NCBI RefSeq assembly: GCF_024362695.1
Contig: NC_065423.1
Coordinates: 1,481,001 to 1,545,000, forward strand
Reading direction: 5' to 3'
Source of the DNA: Pectinophora gossypiella
Taxonomy: Eukaryota > Arthropoda > Insecta > Lepidoptera > Gelechiidae
Length of the DNA: 64,000 bases
Positions 20,681 to 31,425 of the stretch are shown piece by piece. Numbering within the stretch: position 1 is the stretch's first letter; each line of letters starts with the position of its first letter. The translations under genes and the position numbers were made by a program. Under the pieces are notes generated by a model. That model was not told the origin of the DNA. It searched no databases and saw only the letters and a list, made by a program, of their open reading frames with translations.

Positions 20681-21118
20681 GGAGCATTGCACTCTATGGA
20701 AGTGAAACGTGGACTATGACACAGAGAGACAGAGAGAGGTTGGAAGCGTTTGAGATGTGGTGTTGGCGAAGGATGGAGGGTATAAGCTGGACTGAAATGG
20801 TGTCAAATGAAAAAGTGCTGGAAAGAGTTGAAGAAAAGAGAACCATATTGAAGACTATAGAGAACCGGAGAGGAAATATGATTGGCCACCAGATACGACA
20901 CGATTCATTTATAACAAACATTATAGAAGGAAAAATTGAAGGGAAGAGAGGAAGGGAAGAGAGGAAGGGGTAGACCTAGGATAACATTTATGAAACAAAT
21001 AAAAGAGAAGGTGCAGGTCGTGTCGTATCGGGAGGTGAAGGTTTTGGCGGGAAGTAGAGAGGAATGGCGGTTACTCCACCGACAAAAGCGCAACTCTCAA
21101 ATAGAGAGAGAGAGAGAT
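20676..21118 (+). mobile_element. RTE-like LINE C-terminal fragment, frameshifted
   Basis: ALYGSETWTMTQRDRERLEA, FEMWCWRRMEGISW and IIEGKIEGKRG are classic RTE-type polymerase end motifs. A frame change near 20940 leads to RGRPRITFMKQIKEKVQVVS and EEWRLLHRQ. Ends in an (AG)n stretch. Confidence 0.7.
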
Positions 21119-21130
21119 CACACTAAAATA

Positions 21131-21290
21131 GTATACCGGGTGAGAGCCCTCAGCGGTCCCCACTTGTCCAGCCAAATAGTTAATGACATTTGCGGCAAAT
21201 CTACAATCTAGAAGCGTCTTGATTGCCCGGTGGGTATAGGCTATGTGACGTCACGCTAATTACGCCCTCTAGAGGAATAGAAAGTCACGT
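21131..21290 (+). mobile_element. Jockey-like LINE 3' end, interrupted
   Basis: CCGGGTGAGAGCCCTCAGCG to GGCAAATCTACAAT, then about 65 bp of other sequence (GCGTCTTGATTGCCCGGTGG) before the tail resumes at AAAGTCACGTCAAAG. Confidence 0.55.
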
Positions 21291-21454
21291 CAAAGAAAAA
21301 TCTGAAATAAGCGCCGGCGCATGTCTCTACGATAAATCGTACAAAATAATTACTAAAAGGTATATTTTCAATGTAGGATCATTATATTTCACTAATGTTA
21401 CGTACATGGTTAATTAAGGGCAATTTTTGCTATCCCAAATGGGGTAGGTAGAGT

Positions 21455-21640
21455 AACAGAAAGTCTAGGGCCCGGTGCTGAGGTTTTTTTGCAGCTACTG
21501 TTCCTCGACTATACAGGTTGAGAAGCTGTAGTAGTGTTAAAACAATGTATAATATACATTTTATAAGGAAAATAAATTTTGTTTTGAAAATTCCATTTGA
21601 TATTAACTCAGAATCATGGGCTGAATCATCCACCTCAGTA
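21455..21640. repeat. T-family LINE scrap plus N-family MITE scrap
   Basis: TAGGGCCCGGTGCTGAGG and GCTGTAGTAGTGTT (T family), then ATTCCATTTGATATTAACTC and GGGCTGAATCATCC (N family right half). Confidence 0.4.
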
Positions 21641-21984
21641 TACGTGTGTATCTTAATTATTCATTATAATAAGGGGTGATGAGATGACCTACATGATAGA
21701 AAAAGAAAGATTATTAATTCTGTATATTTATGCAGTTGTTGTTCGTATTCTTTTTTTTTACGTCCTAACCAACAAAGAAGCAAGTGGAAGTACTGTTTCG
21801 ATATATATTGCAAAATAAACGATAAACAATGATATGAATGTGTGCGTTGTGTGGCTTAAATACATATAAAAAATGTGTGTGGTCTTTATAATTATATGTG
21901 CGTATGGTCTACGTATTGTATGTGTGGGTGTGCGGACGTGTTCTGCGATTAGCGTTCTGCTGTTCCCGGTGATATTCCCAAAGC

Positions 21985-22545
21985 ATAAAATAAGGAATAA
22001 TACTACGCATAGAAGAAGTATATATAACGGCAATTCTCCGCTCCCCACCAGCGTCTGAGTTCACTTTACCTCCCCTCGAACATAGATTAGACGTAAGATT
22101 GTTTTTATTTTTTATCAGCTTATTTTATGTTCGAATTTTGAAATGCCGACGTTCTTTCGTCTGATTCAGATATCTGATCTCACAGTAATTGTCATGTCAC
22201 AGTAGTTGTGCGCAGGCGAGCCAGCGCGGCGCCTAGAAATATTTATTTTTCATGGTGATTGTTCATCAAAACATGCTAATAATGTGAATGCAATTAATTA
22301 GTTCAGGAATCACTGAAAAAAAAGTTTGTGGTTTATGTAGTAACTGATTATTATAAAAAAAAACATCTTTTATAAGTAGTATTACCTGCGCTGGATGCGG
22401 GCAGCAGTGGGTGTCGTACGGCTGATGACGATGATGACTACCTATGTAAGTAATGACAGTTAAATTAGGTATTGTAATTGGCAGCCGTCAGACGTCACGC
22501 ACACAGTTGCGCGTGTTGATAATGTCAATGTATATTGGCTCCGAT
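21985..22545. repeat. R-family pieces and unassigned DNA
   Basis: 21990-22075 (GGAATAATACTACGCATAGA, CTCCGCTCCCCACCAGCG) and 22480-22545 (GTCAGACGTCACGCACACAG) match 36915-37095 and 62425-62600. The rest is unassigned. Confidence 0.4.
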
Positions 22546-22912
22546 TCCTGCAGACACCGCCTAATTTTATTTAAAGTTATATCCGTCATTTTCATATCCG
22601 TCGAAAAGGAAAGGGACGGATGATTCACAGCTCTTAATTTTAGGAAGAATGAGTGAATGAATGAATAACCCGGGCGAATCAAAAGGTACGTCGCTGGTAT
22701 GCAATCCGTTTGACGTGCTGTCTACTTAACTGTGTCGGGTTATTGACGGATGTAAAATTTTTAGACGGTTGGTTTAGATTTGTGCTTAAAATTGACGTGT
22801 GTTCCATAAATTTTATGCTTGTCGATTGCCCGTCCCTTTCGTTTTCGGCGGATAAGAAAATGACAAATATAACTTAAAATAAAATTAGATGGTATTTACA
22901 GGAATTAGCACC
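22540..22912. mobile_element. S-family MITE with long diverged inverted arms
   Basis: The left arm CTAATTTTATTTAAAGTTAT ... CGAAAAGGAAAGGGACGG (from 22561) matches the complement of the right arm (GTCCCTTTCGTTTTCGGCGG to TTAAAATAAAATTAG). Inverted similarity weakens outward to about 22540 and 22912. A half copy is at 1922-1975. Confidence 0.6.
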
Positions 22913-23095
22913 ATTGTCTGTGTAAAATGAGGTTGTTTGAAGTGAAAATGAAGTGTCCGGGGTGTGCCGAAAGTGAAAAAACTCAATAAGGGTTGTAGTA
23001 AAAATGCACAAAAGTTATGTAAAAAGAAATTTATTATTATCGCTTAGCCCTTAGGCAGACATAATCAGAATATAAGAAAGAAAATAGTTTTTATT

Positions 23096-23385
23096 CTTCT
23101 TCTTCTATCGTGTGGGTTGTGAGGTGAATTACCAACTTCATCAACCCTGGTGTCAAGGTTATTATAGAGCCGCCAAAGGCCCTTGACGTGGCTCATGTAA
23201 CGACTACTTATTTACATCAGTAAGTAGTAACTGGGACCAACGGCTTAACGTGCCTTCCGAAGCACGGATCATCTTACTTTTGGACAATCAGGTGATCAGC
23301 CTGCAATGCCCTAACCAAACTAGGGATCACAAAGTGATTTTTGTGATATGTCCCTACCGGGATGCAAATGACTGGACCATTGAGG
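23096..23385 (-). mobile_element. SINE-B copy
   Basis: TCTATCGTGTGGGTTGTGAG to GGGATGCAAATGACTGGACC. Box B is damaged. Confidence 0.7.
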
Positions 23386-23995
23386 CCGTTGTTTTTTGTT
23401 AAAGAGGTTGTACAACAGGTTTTATCTTGGTCTTCAAGCCCCGTTAACCAGAACTTTTAAAGAATACTTACAACTCTTTTTGTAACAAAATCTTAGATCT
23501 TGATGTATTCCATGATCCGCTGAATATATATATGAGAAAAATTTTAGATTATTTAAAGCTCAACAGATATTAATTACTTACTTATTTTTTACTTTTTTTA
23601 CATATACTTATATCTTTCTAATTTCTAATTTTTAAGTTTGATGTGTAATTTTAATTTTACTTTATTTTTAAATACTTAAGTACCCTTAATTGTATAAGTT
23701 ATGTACGCCGTAATTGCCATATTATATTAGTCACAATACCGTTAACCGTTATGTGATGCGGTTGTACTTTATAAATAAATAAATAAACAGGAAAATTCCC
23801 ACTTTGGGAACATTACCAGAAACGCCACAACACTGCTGGTGATGTTTGTCTGTACAAAGTGTTTCTTGCATATACATGTCTATTATTGGTTTTCCTGATA
23901 TCATTAATTTATTTTTATAAGTCTGACTGCAATGTACCAGAAGGTCTAAACAGGATAACTCCTATACACTCTGTTTACTGAACTTCTAAACCCAA
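23385..23995. other. Unassigned AT-rich stretch
   Basis: AATAAATAAATAAACAGG near 23774 resembles a LINE end. Nothing else recognised. Confidence 0.2.
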
Positions 23996-24181
23996 GGCCG
24001 GGTTTCTATTGACGCGGAGATGGGCGGAGAAGAGCGGAGATGTGCGGATTTGACCAATCCCAGCGTTCGAGAGAGCGAAAAACGAAGACGCTTTGTCACT
24101 CTCTACCTCACGGTGATTGGTCGATTCCTGCTCCTCTCCGCTCCTCTCCGCACAGCTCTGCGTTAATGGAAACGCAGCCTA
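23995..24181. mobile_element. MITE with about 65-bp terminal inverted repeats
   Basis: AGGCCGGGTTTCTATTGACG with GCGGAGAAGAGCGGAGATG and GACCAATC at the left. The right arm is the complement (GATTGGTCGATTCCTGCTCC, AATGGAAACGCAGCCT). GC-rich arms, no coding. Confidence 0.65.
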
Positions 24182-24199
24182 AAGGTGGATATGGCGAAC

Positions 24200-24362
24200 C
24201 ACATGCATAGAATCGGAACTACGCATAGAACGGTAACTCTTCACCCCGCACCAATTTGTATCAAGGGCCTACTTCACCCCCTCTGGGTCTTACTTTAATC
24301 TTAAAAGGCCGTAAGCCAAGGAGTAAGAGAGAGAGCGGACTGTCTGTCGATTTGCCCATATA
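24200..24362 (-). repeat. R-family repeat
   Basis: CGCACCAATTTGTATCAAGG, CTCTGGGTCTTACTTTAATC and GGAGTAAGAGAGAGAGCGGA. Confidence 0.45.
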
Positions 24363-24365
24363 AAT

Positions 24366-24785
24366 GTAAGTGCGTCAACAAATGTCAATTAGCAATATTG
24401 AAAGAAAGAAAGAAAGAAAGCAAGAAAGAAAGAACGAAAAAAGAAAGAAAGAAACATTTATTACTTCCGGACACCACAGACACAGACAGACAGGTACATT
24501 ACATTTAACACAGAACAGAAACCACACGGAAATCAATAAGTACACAGACAAAAAAAAACCCAAAACAAAAAGAAAAACAAACCAAAATCATAAAAACAAT
24601 AATAATAAAACTAAGTATTCTAAATGCAACGCACTGACGGCCCAATCATCTGCGGTGGCGCCCGGAATAAAAGGACCTCGCTCAGCATAAGTCGCGGCGT
24701 GGGCCACGACGCTGGTGTTTTGGTATTGGTGGTTTTTGTTCATTTTGCTTTCATAGATGATTTTTATTCAATATGGCCTTTTTAA
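24366..24785 (-). mobile_element. G-family retroposon inside a K-family MITE
   Basis: A K-MITE left part (AATGTCAATTAGCAATATTG) breaks into (GAAA)n and the G-family sequence (24400-24715), and a K-like right part (GCTTTCATAGATGA, ATATGGCCTTTTTAATTC) follows. Confidence 0.45.
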
Positions 24786-24789
24786 TTCA

Positions 24790-25335
24790 ATTCCATTCCA
24801 TGAAGAGCTTTCCAGGCTACGTTCACCAATAACAATATAGATGGCGTTCTACGTGATAGTTATCTATTTTCTCATTACTCTGGTACATAATTCTTCCAAA
24901 ATACAATGTCATGGCAGAAGCATATATAAAATTAATTAGGATAACTAGGACTCGGGACCACCTGATCGAGAGACTAACACAATAACCACTAGACCATAGA
25001 GGCGTCTCATATTACTGGTGGCTCTACTAATTATCTAAATATATAAAAGGAGAAACTGACTGACTCACTGACTGACTATCGCACAGCCTAAACGGCTAAA
25101 CATAAGTACTTGAAATTTGGAAGGGACGTAGCTTAGGTACCGTAGAGGTGCACTAAGAAAGGAACTCCCGAAATTCCCACGGGAACGGGGATTAGCGGGA
25201 AAATGTATAACATAACATAACAAATACTTTATTGCACAAACAGGAAAAAACAAAATACAAAACAAAAGAGAAATAGAATTAGTACAATAGGCGGCCTTAT
25301 TGCTAAGTAGCAATCTCTTCCAGGCAACCTATTTA
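24790..25335. repeat. O-repeat, SINE-D scrap and LINE tail
   Basis: 24790-24885 O-family (AGAGCTTTCCAGGCTACGTT). 24950-25000 SINE-D head complement (AATAACCACTAGACCATAGA). 25210-25335 LINE tail (AAATACTTTATTGCACAAAC, AATCTCTTCCAGGCAACC). Confidence 0.45.
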
Positions 25336-25985
25336 TGTATTTGTATGAAAAATCTAAACCACTTAAGTTAAACGCTTGAAATTTGGCATGCAGGTACCTT
25401 AGAAAACCTAAAGCTTAGTTGCAACAGGATATTGCAAAATTCCCACGGGAACGGGAGTTAACGGAAATAAACATTTGTATGAAAATATCTAAACCGCGTA
25501 AGATACGAGTAAATGTTTTCATTCTAGCATACATGCATACCTTAGTAAATATAAGGTTTAGTTACGACTGTATTTTGAAAAATGGGAGTTAGCGGGAAAA
25601 AAGTTGTATGAAAAAATCTAAACTGTATAACTTAGATGCTTGAAATTTGACATGCACTCCCACACACACAAAGATCTCTCTTTTATAACACGCCACGCGG
25701 ACGAAGTCGCGGGCAAAAGCTAGTAATAAATAATGACCGAGTGAACTAATACCTATTGTTGTGTGTGTTAGCAATACTTAGAAGCAATCCACTTTTAATC
25801 AAGTACTATTTCCTATTCACTTTAGTACTAAGTAAGTAACAAAGGAAATAAGTACTTCAATAAAGCCTGAGACCTGGATTCACTGATAGCTTATCGCAGC
25901 TATCTTTTATCAGAATTACATGACGTAATCATTGTTCATACAAATGCATAGGTAGACAACTGGGTATTTGCCTAGGTCAAAGATA
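25335..25985. other. Unassigned, with internally repeated short blocks
   Basis: TTGTATGAAAAAATCTAAAC, ACTTGAAATTTGG-like and ATTCCCACGGGAACGGG recur at roughly 200-bp spacing (25110-25640), ending ACGAAGTCGCGGGCAAAAGC. This is a typical dispersed-repeat tail in insects. No gene. Confidence 0.35.
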
Positions 25986-26205
25986 AATTATGAAATTCTG
26001 ACCCTAAAGACATATCTTAAGGTGACAAAAATGTTTTATGTTTTTCTATTTAAATTATTTATGAATTTTAATAAATAAAAATTTAATGATTCTATGACGT
26101 CACAGGTTGCTTTTCCACACAAATTCTATAGTAATTTCGTGTTTTGACGTTTAGTAAAAAGTAGGTAAGTAACTCATTTGATTAGTTGGAAACTACAATA
26201 TTGAA
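25985..26205 (+). repeat. M-family dispersed repeat
   Basis: AAATTATGAAATTCTGACCC, TTCTATGACGTCACAGGTTG and GTGTTTTGACGTTTAGTAAA. Confidence 0.5.
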
Positions 26206-26269
26206 TTAGCTCATTTAAAACTAAGTGCACCATGTCAACAAAATTTATAACTAGTATTGTTTTTTTTCG

Positions 26270-26520
26270 TAAATTGCTTTAATGTGGCCTTTTTAATCCC
26301 ACTGAGTTGTCTATGGTTAACACTTCTTGGTTTTACCTCTTTTTATTTAGCATTGGCCTAGTTCTGTCACCAGAGGAGTCTATGTTCTATGGGTGTGAGA
26401 TCCTTAATGACTACTGAGTGGTTATAAAAGGCGACATTAAAGCAATCTATCTAAGTTAACGAACCTAATGAGCAGTATTGCTTTTTTGGATGAATTGCTT
26501 CGATGTGACCCTTTTATCTC
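26270..26520. mobile_element. K-family MITE pieces 3' of gene C
   Basis: 26273-26310 right end only (ATTGCTTTAATGTGGCCTTT). 26408-26520 a short full copy (TATAAAAGGCGACATTAAAG ... GAATTGCTTCGATGTGACCC). Confidence 0.5.
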
Positions 26521-26580
26521 CCATGATATCCGTGTCATCTCCTTAAGTTTAATCTTCTCTTGTCGTTCTTCTATTGGCTT

Positions 26581-27807
26581 CTATTCCTTCTTTTTGTCGT
26601 TGTCTTCTTTGTCATCCTTCTTTTCTTTTCCACTCTGGTCTTTCTTTTCTGAGTCGCTGTCGTCTTCTGGTGGCAACAGGTTGCTTGCTTTTTGGAACGG
26701 CACGGCTTCACTGATTCCAAGTGCTACATCCGAAACATCTGAAAATAGTATATCATATAAGTAGAACTAGCTATTCCCGGTAGCTTCGTTTGCGTGAAAC
26801 CCCACTATTAACCTTTCAAATACCGGAACGCAGATGTCGACCAGACACAATGTTAAATTTATTGTGTCCGGCATCTCAGCAGATGAGAGGTTAAAAGTAT
26901 AGAAGTTTCATACAAACTTTGCTACCCTTGTCTAAATCTTTAGGAGTATAATTTTGCAAAATCCTATGTGAGCACCTAGATACTAAAAGAAACTCCCATG
27001 CAAAATCTTAGATCCCAAGCACTTGCAGTTACTGAGATTTCGTGATGAGTGAGTCAATGATATTATGCGGTCTCCGAAGCACAGTCTGGAGAAGCGGATC
27101 ATCGTTAAGCAAATGGATGGCAAACGTGCGCGAGAAAGGGCGCCTACGAGGTGGTCTGACATCGTGGGCGGCAGCATACAGAGGGCGGTCCACGCAGCGT
27201 ATAGCCGTACCGAGTGGAAAACCATAACCTGTGGTCGCGATCCTCAGCAGTGAGGGAACGACGAAGAAGAAGAGAGTCAATGATCTTAGAGTATTAAAAT
27301 AGCAATAGCTTCTAAGGATTAGCAGCGAATAAATAACAAAGGTGTTTTTGGTTTCGTATAAGACCCTGGGGCCGGCCCCAGGACAGAGTCATCTTCTCTG
27401 CCCTTCACTGGGGCAATTTCTGTTCGGCGCGTCCTTGCCGCGAGGAGGGTATCTATTAACACAGTTGACTCGACCATTATAGACGGCGACAGGGCTCACG
27501 ACCCGTTGCTCTAACAGAACGCTCAGTGAGCAGTGGGTACTTAGTTCATCTTACAATGGATGTGAAAAGTGAACTTATGTTTAAATTATGTTATATTGCA
27601 GGAGTGAAAGACAAAATTTTTTTTTTTTTTTTTTTACATATTCGGGTTAACAACAGTTCATTGTTATATGTATAATTAAGAGAGTACAATTTTTGTGAAA
27701 CCAATTATAGTTAACCACATTATAAAAAAAAATAAAAAATCAACTTAAACATTTTTTACGTTACCTGGCGTTAGGTAGTCCTTCAGAAATTGGCCAATTC
27801 GATCCAT
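26581..27807 (-). CDS. Small two-exon gene C, SNLLPPE family, charged tail, function unknown
   Basis: Exon 1 is 27807-27765 (MDRIGQFLKDYLTP plus one base, phase 1; donor GTAACG). Exon 2 is 26738-26581, after an ATACTATTTTCAG acceptor. The split codon is G|AT (Asp) and the ORF ends at TAG 26583-26581, giving 66 aa. Exon 2 opens VSDVALGISEAVPFQKA, then SNLLPPE (residues 33-39), then a low-complexity Lys/Asp/Glu tail to the end. There is no signal peptide. The exon structure, junction phase and conserved block match genes A and B on the same strand, so the three are very probably tandem paralogues whose tails diverged quickly. A K-family MITE lies just 3' of the stop (about 26408-26520), and the intron holds an RTE-like fragment and the U hairpin repeat. 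Function unknown. Confidence 0.6.
26812..26905 (-). repeat. U hairpin repeat
   Basis: CCAGACACAATG ... ATTGTGTCCGG forms a near-perfect hairpin within a conserved block of about 75 bp that recurs at 62926-63012. Gene C intron. Confidence 0.5.
27035..27262 (+). mobile_element. RTE-like LINE C-terminus
   Basis: RSPKHSLEKRIIVKQMDGKR, APTRWSDIVGG, HAAYSRTEWKTITCGRDPQQ and a stop, then GGGAACGACGAAGAAGA, the usual end of this element type. Gene C intron. Confidence 0.65.
27360..27640 (-). repeat. Palindrome, J-family repeat and poly-T
   Basis: CTGGGGCCGGCCCCAG is a perfect 16-bp palindrome at about 27366. 27460-27590 is the inverted J family (CGACCATTATAGACGGCGAC, GTGGGTACTTAGTTCATCTT). Poly-T at 27617-27635. 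Confidence 0.45.
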
Positions 27808-27809
27808 TT

Positions 27810-28505
27810 TTCGTTTATTTCACAACTTGGATCACGCGATGGATCACTTAACAATAACTATAATATTATTTACTTAATAAACCAAATATGACTATGCGTA
27901 GAACTATAGGCACAATAGCACAAGACTAAATATTTTTATGAATGTCTTTTCCCTATGGTAGGCAAAAAGTACCTTTTATCAATTTTGTTTTCATGTGCGT
28001 CGTACTACCACCTCTATGTGTACAAAGCGTTAGAAAGGGACAGCAAACATGCGGTTTCAGACAGTGATAAGGTTATCAGTGTTTGGACGCAACTGTTCGA
28101 GTCCAATAAAATATGATTGCATCTTTATTTATTATTACAGACATGGTATAATAAAAAAAGGTATGCTCAGTCCTACGTAAAGCCGCTATTAGCGAGCGAA
28201 ATGAAAGATGACCAACTCAGTATTAATGTATAATAAAGAGTAAAAGATCACAAAATTATAATAATGTAAAAAACCTAACTTACACCCCCGTTGCTAAGCG
28301 CCATACAATCAACAATACCTAGGCAACGGGGGTTGCCAGATCTGACGCCAACAGCCGCCATTGCTAGCCAATTGATGACGTTAGTTTTACATGAGTGTTA
28401 CCATTAAATTGATATCTGCAACATTCCAAGAAATTACAGTACTAACGTACCTAATTACTATCACTTGCCACATCTATATAAAAAAAAAATACTGTGTATC
28501 ATTGA
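27810..28505. other. 5' flank of gene C, mostly unassigned
   Basis: No repeat recognised apart from a short inverted pair around 28286-28331 (CCCCCGTTGC / GCAACGGGGG). Likely includes gene C's promoter. Confidence 0.25.
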
Positions 28506-28826
28506 AACGACCTCCGTGGTTCAGTGGTTGAGCGTTGGCCTTCCGATCCGGAGGTCTCGAGTTCGATACCCATATCACAAAAATTACTTTGTGGTCCCTA
28601 GTTTGGTTAGGACATTACTGGCTGATCACCAGATTGTCCGAAAGTAAGATGATCCGTGCTTCGGAAGGCACGTTAAGCCATTGGTCCCGGTTACTACTCA
28701 CTGATGTAAGTATGTAGTCGTTACATGAGCCATGTCAGGGGCTTTTGGTAGGTCAATAATAAGCCTGACACCATGGTGGATGAGGTTTATAGTTCACCTC
28801 ACAACCTACACGATAGAAGAAGATAA
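28506..28826 (+). mobile_element. SINE-B copy, full length
   Basis: CCGTGGTTCAGTGGTTGAGC (box A), GAGTTCGATACCC (box B), full body and the CACGATAGAAGAAGA end. Confidence 0.75.
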
Positions 28827-28969
28827 TGTAAGTAAATATTTTAGTAAAAGTTCACAATTGCCTTGTAACGTAAATTAAAAACATTATTTGTGGGTAATTA
28901 ATTAACTGTCACTTTTGAGCATACCAGTATTACAGAGATCAAAACATCAAGGATACGTTGTTATGAAGG

Positions 28970-29316
28970 TCATCATCTTCCTAGCGTTATCCCGTTCTCT
29001 TAGGGTCCACTGACCTAACCTGAAGATTTGACAAGTCCGGTTTTTTAGAGAAGCGACTGCCTGTCTGACCTACCAACCTGCGAAGGGAAAACCAGCCCAA
29101 TAAAGGTTAGGTCACATACCTCCAGAACACATTTCTCGGGAATGTGGGTTTCCTCACGATGTTTTCCTTCACCGCTGAGCACGTGATGATCATTTATGAT
29201 CCAAACATGAATTCGAAAATAAATTCTATAATCATTGGTTTAGGCCTGTCCTGGATTCGAACCTGCGACCTCAAAGTGAGAGGCAAACGTTCTCCCAACT
29301 GGACTCCCACGGCTCG
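28970..29316 (-). mobile_element. SINE-A copy, full length
   Basis: GAAGATTTGACAAGTCCGG through GGATTCGAACCTGCGACCTC and CAACTGGACTCCCACGGC. Confidence 0.75.
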
Positions 29317-29336
29317 CTAACTATTCTATCACCGGA

Positions 29337-29640
29337 CGGCCTCTGTGGTCCAGTGGTTGAGCGATGTGCTCACGATTCCGGAGGTCTCGGTTTCGATTCC
29401 CGGTGGGGACAAATCATAAAAATCACTTTGTGATCCCTAGTTTGGTTAGGACATTACAGGCTGATCACCTGATTGTCCAAAAAGTAAGATGATCCGTGCT
29501 TCGGAAGGCACGTTAAGCCGTTGGTCCCAATTACTTCTTACTGATGTAAGTCAGGGGCCTATGGCGGCGTAATATTAACTCTGACACCAGGGATGATGGG
29601 GTTAGTAATCACCTCACAACCCATACAATAGAAGAAAAAG
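29337..29640 (+). mobile_element. SINE-B copy, full length
   Basis: CTCTGTGGTCCAGTGGTTGA, GGTTTCGATTCCCGGTGGGG and the tail CCATACAATAGAAGAAAAAG. Confidence 0.75.
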
Positions 29641-29696
29641 ATCGGACACAAATCCAAACATGATTTAAAACTCATGATGTCGAATTCAGTGGTTTA

Positions 29697-29875
29697 GGTA
29701 TCCTAACGTGCCTTTTGAAGAACGGAACGGAATCTTCTTTTTTGGACAATCAGGAGATTACAGGCCGCAATGTCTTGAGGACGGTTTCACTAAGTGCTGC
29801 AGCCGGGAATTCAACCAAGGTCCTCTGAATCGTGAGCCAAAAGCCTCAACCACTGGACTATTGAGGCCGTTAGGA
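29697..29875 (-). mobile_element. SINE-B/D-like copy, 3' truncated
   Basis: AACGTGCCTTTTGAAGAACG and GGGAATTCAACCAAGGTCC, then CTCAACCACTGGACTATTGA as complement of the tRNA-like head. Confidence 0.6.
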
Positions 29876-29879
29876 GAGG

Positions 29880-30690
29880 ATTCTCGATAAAAAATGTATT
29901 CTCATTTCCTATGAAATTTATCTAAAGGGGATTTCACCCTCTTGTCTTTAAATGTCACGTAGACGACCAATTTAACACCCAATTTGTATTTCGACCTGTA
30001 AAGGGGTGAAAAGTGTAATCGACCCTTATGAAGCCAATTTCGATGTATTGGAAAAGATGAACAAGATTAAGGTTTAAAACAACCATAGAAATTTAAGTAT
30101 AGGTACGACCATATTATTCATTAAGTGCGTGTCTGGCTTAAGTCTGAGGGTTCCGTACAAACTGTCTTAAATTTTGGCTTTGACTTTGCCATTAACGAAC
30201 TGGTTGTCTCATACATTGTCATAGTTCACGATTAATTTACCAACTGTAATTTGTTTTGTGATGGAACAACAATTTTCGGATATTTTTCTTTTAAAACAGA
30301 TGCTGTTAGACCTTCCTTCTTGCAAAGTTTTCGTGATTCTACGTATATGGTTATGAATTGGCTCAAAATATTAGAAAATAAGGCTCAAATGGCTGTATCT
30401 CAGGTTATGTTTGATTAGAAGCTCGAACAGCGTCAAGGGACCACAGACATAAGTATTAGGATATTATTTTTAAACGGAGACGTCCACGCATTTTCTAGAA
30501 AAAACAGTCTTGGCAGACGGACAGACAACAAAATGGATCGTTTTTCCTTTCGAGGTTCGGAACCCTAAAAGTCGGTGATAACAATTCGAAGTCCTGACAA
30601 CCAAGCATTTGCAAGAGCAAACTTCATTCCATACGTGGTATAGGGAATAATGCCATAATATAGTGCATAACAAACTTCACATATTGTTGG
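29880..30690. other. Unassigned stretch
   Basis: No gene or known repeat recognised. CTTTCGAGGTTCGGAACCCT near 30548 resembles dispersed repeat ends in moths. Confidence 0.2.
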
Positions 30691-30693
30691 AAC

Positions 30694-30773
30694 TTAAGGG
30701 GAAGTTCCACTGGACGCTTCCGCTCGGACAGCGCACACGCAAGTCGGTACCAAGTTGGGAAACTTCCCCTTAA
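30694..30773. mobile_element. 80-bp hairpin bounded by TTAA
   Basis: TTAAGGGGAAGTTCC at the left and GGAAACTTCCCCTTAA at the right. TTAA is the piggyBac target, so this may be a tiny piggyBac-type MITE (inference). Confidence 0.35.
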
Positions 30774-30779
30774 CGCCTT

Positions 30780-31425
30780 TGTATGGTAAATTGAATAGCC
30801 TGCCAACACCAATAGAATGGCCAGCCATTCCAGTAATACGAATAATATTCGCGAATGCCTACATACGTAAACTCTTGCCACATTCTTACAAAATGAGAGA
30901 ATAATACGAAGTTTAAAATATATCTCGCGACACGAAAGAATTCCACGGATTTTATTGGAACTAGTTGACGTTACAATTAGTCAAAATGTTGGCCGTCTAT
31001 TCATGCTTCTGTAAACCATACATGGCTAAAATTATGGACTGCGAAATTGCTATATCATTTGTAAAGGCGTTCGAACTTCGCTGTAGAAAGAAAAATATTC
31101 CCTTAGCCCTTAAAAATCTATATTTTTATGTTTAAAAAGGGAAGGGAATTGATACGCAAGATTGGCTCCAATTATCCATAATGAATATTAAACAGTTTTT
31201 TTGTGAGATAGGGCGCTGAACAGTAAAAGATCTCCCCTTGAGAGCATGGGTAATTTCATTGTTTAAATTCGAGAAAATGATGTGTTTTGTCTAGATAGGT
31301 AGGTTTTTTAGCAAAATTTTACGTTAGACAGTTGTATTCCAAATTTAAATTTTTAATATAAAATTATGCTGTTGCATTGTTAAATACTTAACTGGGTAAT
31401 ATTAATATTCCACGTGAAAGATAAA
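30780..31425. other. Unassigned stretch
   Basis: Nothing recognised on either strand. Confidence 0.2.

Noticed and set aside
25090..25640. CRISPR-like regularly spaced blocks
   Set aside because: The blocks are diverged, about 200 bp apart and part of a eukaryotic dispersed repeat; no spacers of uniform size.
28266..28300. Mini first exon (MALSNG) with GTAAGT donor on the minus strand
   Set aside because: It overlaps a short inverted repeat and has no compatible partner exon; it probably arises by chance from the GC-rich stem.
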